A stretch of DNA of 27,105 nt from an uncultured Clostridia bacterium. GTDB lineage: Bacteria > Bacillota > Clostridia > TANB77 > CAG-465. Below are positions 22,900-27,105 of the stretch, piece after piece (within the stretch, counting starts at the first letter, position 1; each line of letters opens with the position of its first letter). The notes under the pieces were generated by a model that saw only the letters and a program-made list of their open reading frames with translations, did not search any database and had not been told where the DNA came from. The stretch lies in the NCBI GenBank assembly GCA_947628575.1, contig CANRAK010000006.1:1-27105 (forward strand), in the 5' to 3' direction. A program made the position numbers and the translations under genes.

Positions 22900-23355
22900 A
22901 TGAATAAAGTATTTACTTTTATAAAATCTATTTTTATACCATTAGCTGTTGGCGGTATTGTTGGATTTTTAATTTCTAGTCATATTGACTATAATTCTTT
23001 AAATCAACCACCACTTTCCCCACCTAGTATAGTTTTTCCAATTGTATGGACGATATTATACACATTAATGGGAATATCTTATGCACTATTAAAAATTAAT
23101 TCAAAAATAACTACTAGTATAAATATAGTATATTATTTCCAACTATTTTTAAACGCATTATGGTCTGTTTTCTTCTTCATATTTAAATGGAGACTATTCT
23201 CTTTTATATGGATAATAGCACTAATATTTGCCATTATTTCAATGATTACTCTATTTTATAAAGAAAATAAAGTTGCTGGTATTTTGCAAATTCCATATCT
23301 TATATGGACTATATTTGCAGCGTACTTAAATTTTGGTGTATATATACTAAATTAA
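22900..23355 (+). CDS. tspO: TspO/MBR family membrane protein
   Basis: 151 residues, five membrane helices as in the translocator-protein family. Conserved blocks are visible: LNQPPLSPPSIVFPIVWTILYTLMGISYAL, FLNALWSVFFF and PYLIWTIFAAYLNFGVYILN. Family members bind porphyrins and related ligands and act in oxidative stress and tetrapyrrole handling; the role in anaerobes is not settled. AAAGGAGGA stands before the ATG. It is divergent from add. The promoter is not certain. A palindromic terminator follows. Confidence 0.92.
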   Translation: MNKVFTFIKSIFIPLAVGGIVGFLISSHIDYNSLNQPPLSPPSIVFPIVWTILYTLMGISYALLKINSKITTSINIVYYFQLFLNALWSVFFFIFKWRLFSFIWIIALIFAIISMITLFYKENKVAGILQIPYLIWTIFAAYLNFGVYILN

Positions 23356-23379
23356 TAGATACCTAGGTATCTATTTTTA
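23354..23379 (+). terminator. Terminator of tspO
   Basis: AATAGATACCT (23354-23364) and AGGTATCTATT (23365-23375) form a perfect 22-nt palindrome overlapping the stop codon, with TTTTT at the end. In the leftward direction the U-tract is poor. Confidence 0.82.
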
Positions 23380-23404
23380 ATGTCATTTTTTATTTTTCTT
23401 TTAT

Positions 23405-24094
23405 TTACTTTTTTATATTTTTTCTTAGCATTCTTTGTATTTTTGTTTCTATTCTTGATACGTATGAACGTGATATTCCTAGTTCATCTGCAAGCTCTTG
23501 TTGAGTTTTAGGTTTACTACCATCAATTCCATATCTTTTATTCATTATATATTTTTCTCTACTATCTAATTTTCCATCTATAAACTCTAATACTTGTTTA
23601 AGTACAGCCTTATCATAAATTTCATCAACAGTATCTCTTTCTTTAAGAACTAATGTATCTATAAGTTCCATATCATTTCCATCTTTATCTGTACCTATAA
23701 CTTGGTTCATTGATACTTCAGCTTTTTGCTTTTTTGATGTTCTAATATACATTAAAATTTCATTTTCTATACACCTTGATGCATACGTACTAATTTTATA
23801 TCCTTTACTATCTTTAAAACTATCAATTGCTTTAATTAATCCAATTGTACCAATAGATGTAAAATCTTCTAATTCCTGTTCATTATTTGTATATTTTTTA
23901 GCTATATGCACTACAAGCCTTAAATTATGTTCTATTAATATATCTCTTGCTTTTTTATCTCCATTAAAATATTTTCTTAAGTAATATTCTTCTTCTGTTT
24001 TACTTAACGGTTCAGGATATAACTTATCATTTGAAATATAGCCAAACAGTCCAAAAAACTTAGAAATTATATCCAATATAAAAGAAAAAAACAT
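23405..24094 (-). CDS. sigK: Sporulation sigma factor sigma-K (with pro-sequence)
   Basis: 229-residue sigma-70 family factor. The hydrophobic N-terminus MFFSFILDIISKFFGLFGYI resembles the membrane-tethering pro-sequence of SigK, which SpoIVFB removes in the mother cell. PLSKTEEEYYLRKYFNGDKKARDILIEHNLRLVVHIAKKY and DFTSIGTIGLIKAIDSF are regions 2.1-2.2; STYASRCIENEILMYIR is region 2.3-2.4. TQQELADELGISRSYVSRIETK is the region 4.2 helix-turn-helix. The gene is whole, with no intervening skin-type element. It lies 46 nt after the DUF3006 gene, without a convincing terminator between. Ribosome site AGGAGG before the ATG. SigE-type alternatives exist in the same family; the pro-sequence favours SigK. 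Confidence 0.87.
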   Translation of the reverse strand: MFFSFILDIISKFFGLFGYISNDKLYPEPLSKTEEEYYLRKYFNGDKKARDILIEHNLRLVVHIAKKYTNNEQELEDFTSIGTIGLIKAIDSFKDSKGYKISTYASRCIENEILMYIRTSKKQKAEVSMNQVIGTDKDGNDMELIDTLVLKERDTVDEIYDKAVLKQVLEFIDGKLDSREKYIMNKRYGIDGSKPKTQQELADELGISRSYVSRIETKIQRMLRKNIKK

Positions 24095-24139
24095 AAATAT
24101 ACCTCCTATTGTATATCTATGTTTTTTATTTATTAAATA

Positions 24140-24364
24140 TTATTGCCACATATCTTTAGTTAAGTCTTCAATATACTTTTTTCTATCCTCTGTAGCATTA
24201 CTATCTTTTTTTATATTAACTATCTTTTCATCTTGCATAGTTACTTCGAGTATATCGCCCTCGAGTACTTTTTCTTCAATATTGCTTAAATCTACATTAT
24301 ACATTTTTCCTTCTATCTCAACTACAGCAATATTTCCTTCTATTCTATCTACTATACCTTTCAT
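24140..24364 (-). CDS. DUF3006 small protein
   Basis: 74 residues matching the DUF3006 plan: KGIVDRIEGNIAVVEIEGKMYNVDLSNI, then GDILEVTMQDEKIVNIKKD and a charged helical tail ending KDMWQ. The body is a small beta-barrel-like fold. It starts 10 nt after the MBL hydrolase stop; DUF3006 genes often sit beside such ComEC-like hydrolases, which suggests a joint role. AGGTGAT lies before the ATG. Function is unknown. Confidence 0.85.
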   Translation of the reverse strand: MKGIVDRIEGNIAVVEIEGKMYNVDLSNIEEKVLEGDILEVTMQDEKIVNIKKDSNATEDRKKYIEDLTKDMWQ

Positions 24365-24374
24365 TTTTTATCAC

Positions 24375-25343
24375 CTACTGTCCTGCATAATTATAACTTC
24401 CAGGTTCAACATTAAATGTTATATCTGTTCCATTACTTACACATTCAATTGTACCTTGTTCATCTGTTCTATATACAGGTATATTTAAATTACTTAGCTT
24501 GTCCATGGTTGTCTTTGTAGGATGATTGTATGAATTATCTTTTCCTACTGAAATAACTGCATATTTTGGCATAACAGCATTTAAGAAATCTTTAGATGTT
24601 GAAGTTGTAGAACCATGATGTCCTACTTTTATAACATCTGCACTAAGATTAAAATTGTTATTTAATATTTCTGCTTCTGAAACTGTTTCTGCATCTCCTG
24701 TAAACATGAAAGAATTATTTCCGTAAGTTAATCTTATTACTATAGAGTAATCGTTTAATGATGAATACTTATCACTATTTGGTGCTAAAATTTGGAATTT
24801 AGCATCGCCTAGTTCATATTCTTTTCCTACTTCTGGAGTTGTGAAAGTTTTTTCTTTATTTTTTACTGCTAATACTAAATTTTCAAATGTTTTTGTAGTT
24901 GTTGTTACTTTAGGAAACAATATACTATCAAAATCATAAGACGCAACAACATCATCTAAACTACCTATATGGTCTTCATGAGGATGTGTTCCTACAATAT
25001 ATTCAAATTTATCTATTTCTTGACTTCCTAGATAATTTAACAAATCGTCTTTACACTCACTAGTACCACCATCAATAAGCATAGTTGCATCACCTTGTCT
25101 TATTAATATGCTGTCACCTTGTCCTACATCTATAAAATCTATAACTAAGTTACCATTCACAGTACTAGCAGTTTGTGTTATATCGCTATCTACATCTTGT
25201 AATGGATTTTCTTCTGTACTATTTGTAAATTTTTCAATAATACTATTATCTAAATCACTACCAACCAATACAATTATAAGTACTAATATTGCACCTAAAA
25301 CTACTGATATGGTAGCATTATCCTTTTTTCTTTTTCTTGCCAT
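24375..25343 (-). CDS. ComEC C-terminal-like metallo-beta-lactamase-fold hydrolase, secreted or membrane-anchored
   Basis: 322 residues. A basic N-terminus (ARKRKKDN) is followed by one membrane segment (about 9-28). The MBL domain (about 65-320) has IDVGQGDSILIR, MLIDGGTSE, metal motif THPHEDHIGSLDD (HxHxDH), MFTGDAE and KVGHHGSTTS with SVGKDNSYNHPT, the pattern of the ComEC C-terminal domain. Related free-standing proteins are exported nuclease-like hydrolases. The frame opens at TTG 25355, but the promoter start is about 25353 and GAGGTGG precedes the ATG at 25343, so the ATG is chosen. Followed by the DUF3006 gene. Confidence 0.88.
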   Translation of the reverse strand: MARKRKKDNATISVVLGAILVLIIVLVGSDLDNSIIEKFTNSTEENPLQDVDSDITQTASTVNGNLVIDFIDVGQGDSILIRQGDATMLIDGGTSECKDDLLNYLGSQEIDKFEYIVGTHPHEDHIGSLDDVVASYDFDSILFPKVTTTTKTFENLVLAVKNKEKTFTTPEVGKEYELGDAKFQILAPNSDKYSSLNDYSIVIRLTYGNNSFMFTGDAETVSEAEILNNNFNLSADVIKVGHHGSTTSTSKDFLNAVMPKYAVISVGKDNSYNHPTKTTMDKLSNLNIPVYRTDEQGTIECVSNGTDITFNVEPGSYNYAGQ

Positions 25344-25359
25344 ATACCACCTCAACTAG

Positions 25360-25368
25360 ATTATATCA
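25360..25368 (-). promoter_or_regulatory. Extended -10 promoter of the MBL hydrolase gene
   Basis: TGATATAAT on the minus strand, TG-extended, with a weak T-rich -35. The surrounding sequence is like that of the promoter at 6915-6923. Confidence 0.6.
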
Positions 25369-25400
25369 CAAAGTAAAAATAAATTAGATAATTTTACTTA

Positions 25401-25434
25401 AAATGTAATAATAATTTTGTTATTTATTACATTT
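25401..25434. repeat. Perfect inverted repeat between the MBL and OLE promoters
   Basis: AAATGTAATAA (25401-25411) and TTATTACATTT (25424-25434) are a perfect 11-bp inverted repeat with a 12-nt spacer, lying between two divergent promoters. It ends 18 nt before the OLE -35 box. It may be an operator or a chance AT-rich palindrome. Confidence 0.45.
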
Positions 25435-25451
25435 AATATACAATATTAAAT

Positions 25452-25480
25452 TTGATTTTTTCCCAATATTATGTTATAAT
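25452..25480 (+). promoter_or_regulatory. Promoter of the OLE RNA-oapA unit
   Basis: TTGATT (25452-25457), exactly 17 nt, TATAAT (25475-25480), with TG-extended -10 (TGTTATAAT). Predicted start is at 25487-25488, matching the first base of the closing stem. Confidence 0.8.
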
Positions 25481-25487
25481 ATTAATT

Positions 25488-26079
25488 GATGGTGCATTAT
25501 TCTAGTTGCACTAACTTTTATGAGGGTGGGGCTAAAAATCCACTAAAAGGCATACCGATGAAGTTTCTTGTTTGTGCGCGGGACGCCCAGTCCTGTGTGT
25601 GTTCAGGGAGTAAAGAATCTAGGAATGATTATAACGGCATATAATACTTATCCTATTTTCGTGGAGGCTAAATAGATTCTAAGTATAATGATAGTTTCTT
25701 TTAGTATAACCTACATAAAGTGCCAAGACACAATATGTAGCGTAGCCTGTCTTGAGTGGTAACACTGGGATTTACCCGCTAAAAGATAAAAAATGTGTAG
25801 GGCCATATATATTTTTTATCTGGTAATGAAACTGTTACTGCAAAAGAGACTAATAATTGTATAAGTGCACACCAAAGGAAAACTTCTAGAATGTTTATTC
25901 TAAATGAAGAATAAGATTTTTTAAGGATTAAAGTATGGATTTAAGTGGCGATCTAGTTCTCTTATAGGTGACTAAAGAGTATTTCTTTTAAACGGAAACG
26001 GCTAAACAGTAATGTTTAGTAAGAAATAGAGAAATTCTACTAGACCTAAACCATAGTATTTACTTAAAAAATCACCATC
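25488..26079 (+). ncRNA. ole: OLE (ornate large extremophilic) RNA
   Basis: About 592 nt with no credible coding frame, clearly richer in G and C than its surroundings. The ends pair: GATGGTG (25488-25494) with CACCATC (26073-26079). Perfect internal helices include AGAATCTA 25614-25621 / TAGATTCT 25673-25680, CTACATA 25711-25717 / TATGTAG 25734-25740, GATAAAAAAT 25785-25794 / ATTTTTTATC 25811-25820, and CTAAACA 26002-26008 / TGTTTAG 26013-26019. Size, complexity and the four-TM OapA-like gene 38 nt downstream match OLE RNA, a large RNA of extremophilic and anaerobic Firmicutes that binds OapA and sits at the membrane, with roles in alcohol, cold and metal stress. Identity rests on context, size and recall of the consensus, not a covariance search. 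Confidence 0.8.
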
Positions 26080-26117
26080 TAAAATTATTATAAATAAGAA
26101 GTGAGGTTATAAATAAA

Positions 26118-26690
26118 ATGAAATCGAAAGATTCCAAAAACAAAGATAAAGATGCGTCGAATAAATGGGTGATAACAGTTTCTCTGTTATCTTTTTCACT
26201 ATCAATCATCTTTTCTTTCATTACAACTTTAACAGTAAATAACTTACCTATTCCTATAGCAATTCTTATATTGCTACTAGTTATAGCTTTAGGTATTTTA
26301 TTTGACATGATTGCTATGGCAGTTACTGTAGCAGAAGAAAAAAGCTTCCATGCAAAAGCTAGTAAAAAGCTACATGGAGCTAAAACATCAATAAAACTTA
26401 TACGTAACTCATCTAAAGTATCAAGTGTATGTGCCGACGTAATTGGTGACGTATGTGGTATTTTAAGTGGTGGTATAGCAACTATAGTATCTATGAAAAT
26501 TACAACTTACTATAACTTAAAATTTGATATACAAGTTATAATAAGTGCAATAGTTGCAGCACTTACAATAGGTGGAAAAGCAAAATTTAAATTAACTGCT
26601 CAAGTATATAGTACACAAATTGTAGATAAGTTTACTAAGATTTTACATTTATTTAAAAAAGAGAATAAAACAATTGAAGAAGAAAAATAA
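26118..26690 (+). CDS. oapA: OapA, OLE RNA-associated membrane protein
   Basis: 190 residues, four membrane segments (about 17-38, 47-71, 108-127, 138-152) with a charged N-terminus (KSKDSKNKDKD) and a basic C-terminal tail. The block ILFDMIAMAVTVAEEKSFHAKASKKLHGAK and the later SSVCADVIGDVCGILSGG match the OapA pattern, including the DxxxD motif (DVIGD, 107-111). OapA binds OLE RNA and places it at the cytoplasmic membrane; family resemblance to ion or magnesium transporters has been noted. GTGAGGT lies 11 nt before the ATG. It is co-transcribed with the RNA and followed by a terminator. Confidence 0.8.
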   Translation: MKSKDSKNKDKDASNKWVITVSLLSFSLSIIFSFITTLTVNNLPIPIAILILLLVIALGILFDMIAMAVTVAEEKSFHAKASKKLHGAKTSIKLIRNSSKVSSVCADVIGDVCGILSGGIATIVSMKITTYYNLKFDIQVIISAIVAALTIGGKAKFKLTAQVYSTQIVDKFTKILHLFKKENKTIEEEK

Positions 26691-26722
26691 GTGGACTAAA
26701 TTAAAATAGTCCACTTTATTTT
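26690..26722. terminator. Bidirectional terminator after oapA
   Basis: AGTGGACTA (26690-26698) and TAGTCCACT (26707-26715) form a 9-bp stem with an 8-nt loop. Rightward it is followed by TTATTTTT and leftward by TATTTTTC, so it can end both oapA and the convergent DUF3137 gene. Confidence 0.87.
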
Positions 26723-27105
26723 TGCTCACTTTCAGCAATATTTACAAAATATCTAACAAAATAATTTAATAATTCTAATGCGTTTAAATTTTCCTCTGCT
26801 TCTTCTTCTATAACATATTCTTTTTTATGTGATTTAAAATCCATAAACTTTTCATATCTTATTGCTATATATAGCTTAGAATCATACACAGAAAAATTTA
26901 TAGTTGCATTTATATTTTTATCTATATCTAGTATTCTTTCCATTGCACCAGGTGTTAATATTTTCTTTATAGATACTTGATTCATAGAATATACATCATA
27001 CTTTGAGTCAAAGCCTATGTTATTCATTTTTATTAATTCTGTATTTGTTGTATCTACTGTATTAACATCTAAGATGTTTTTTTCATTTTCTATTACTTTA
27101 AATTC
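26716..27105 (-). CDS. DUF3137 family protein, 5' part beyond window
   Basis: The frame is open from the right edge to the stop at 26716; an internal ATG at 27027 is not the start, since in-frame codons continue upstream to 27105. The visible C-terminal 129 residues fit DUF3137: NIGFDSKYDVYSMNQVSIKKILTPGAMERIL, then ATINFSVYDSKLYIAIRYEKFMDF and a final helix (NALELLNYFVRYFVNIAES). These proteins usually have N-terminal membrane segments, which would be outside. Function is unknown. Convergent with oapA. Confidence 0.78.
   Translation of the reverse strand, partial: EFKVIENEKNILDVNTVDTTNTELIKMNNIGFDSKYDVYSMNQVSIKKILTPGAMERILDIDKNINATINFSVYDSKLYIAIRYEKFMDFKSHKKEYVIEEEAEENLNALELLNYFVRYFVNIAESEQK

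Noticed and set aside
24095..24125. TATACAAT as a SigE-type -10 for sigK
   Set aside because: The implied transcript start would fall in the ribosome site and no proper -35 is seen at 14-16 nt.
25488..26079. RNase P RNA, tmRNA or a group II intron as the identity of the large RNA
   Set aside because: The conserved RNase P core (such as GAGGAAAGTCC) is not present, no tmRNA tag frame or tRNA-like end is seen, and there is no intron-encoded protein or domain V-like hairpin. Size and the adjacent OapA-like gene fit OLE better.
26072..26308. A leftward 78-codon frame over the start of oapA
   Set aside because: It overlaps oapA and the 3' end of the RNA on the opposite strand, with no ribosome site or recognisable product.

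Overview
This is a very AT-rich window with the gene style of a low-GC Gram-positive anaerobe. Strong Shine-Dalgarno sequences (AGGAGG), TTGnnn-N17-TATAAT promoters and compact hairpin/U-tract terminators recur throughout. The gene content points to a spore-forming member of the Clostridia, probably host- or gut-associated: a sigma-K-like factor with a hydrophobic pro-sequence, an FprA-type flavodiiron protein, the ireB-ruvX-yrzB trio, an HI0933-type flavoprotein beside a PLP enzyme of the 'methionine gamma-lyase/aluminium resistance' family, and a sortase with a thioester adhesin. No tRNA, rRNA, CRISPR array, insertion sequence or prophage gene was seen. Genus cannot be set from the sequence alone.

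Layout. Nearly everything reads leftward. 1-1619 is the 5' part of topoisomerase III (runs off the window), followed by a membrane-anchored polysaccharide deacetylase. 3231-6897 is an operon of a PLP enzyme, a BaiN/HI0933 flavoprotein and an HtrA protease. 7050-9820 holds a CpaE-like ATPase with a degenerate P-loop, then ireB, ruvX and yrzB. A VirB2-like small membrane protein lies just upstream of the ATPase. 10449-11327 is a split TauE/SafE transporter (two half-genes with an ATGA overlap) plus a 45-residue protein. 11368-14961 holds hflX and a tyrosine-phosphoregulation module, cpsC-cpsD-cpsB. 15089-17373 is a membrane EEP-fold hydrolase with fprA. 17448-19512 is a sortase plus a thioester/SpaA-domain surface protein ending exactly after an LPKTG motif. 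19620-23355 holds small membrane, TPR and unknown genes, adenosine deaminase and tspO. 23405-25343 is a ComEC-like MBL hydrolase, a DUF3006 protein and sigK.

The most striking element is 25488-26079. It is a roughly 590-nt non-coding, visibly more GC-rich transcript with its own TTGATT-N17-TATAAT promoter, a 7-bp stem that closes its two ends, several perfect internal helices and a possible pseudoknot. It is followed directly by a four-TM protein carrying a DVIGD (DxxxD) motif. I read this as OLE (ornate large extremophilic) RNA with its membrane partner OapA, here as a stand-alone unit ending in a bidirectional terminator. The last gene is the 3' part of a DUF3137 protein that runs off the right edge.

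Many long reading frames carry their Shine-Dalgarno sequence inside the first few codons. Starts are therefore given at the downstream codon where the ribosome site, and often the promoter, demand it.
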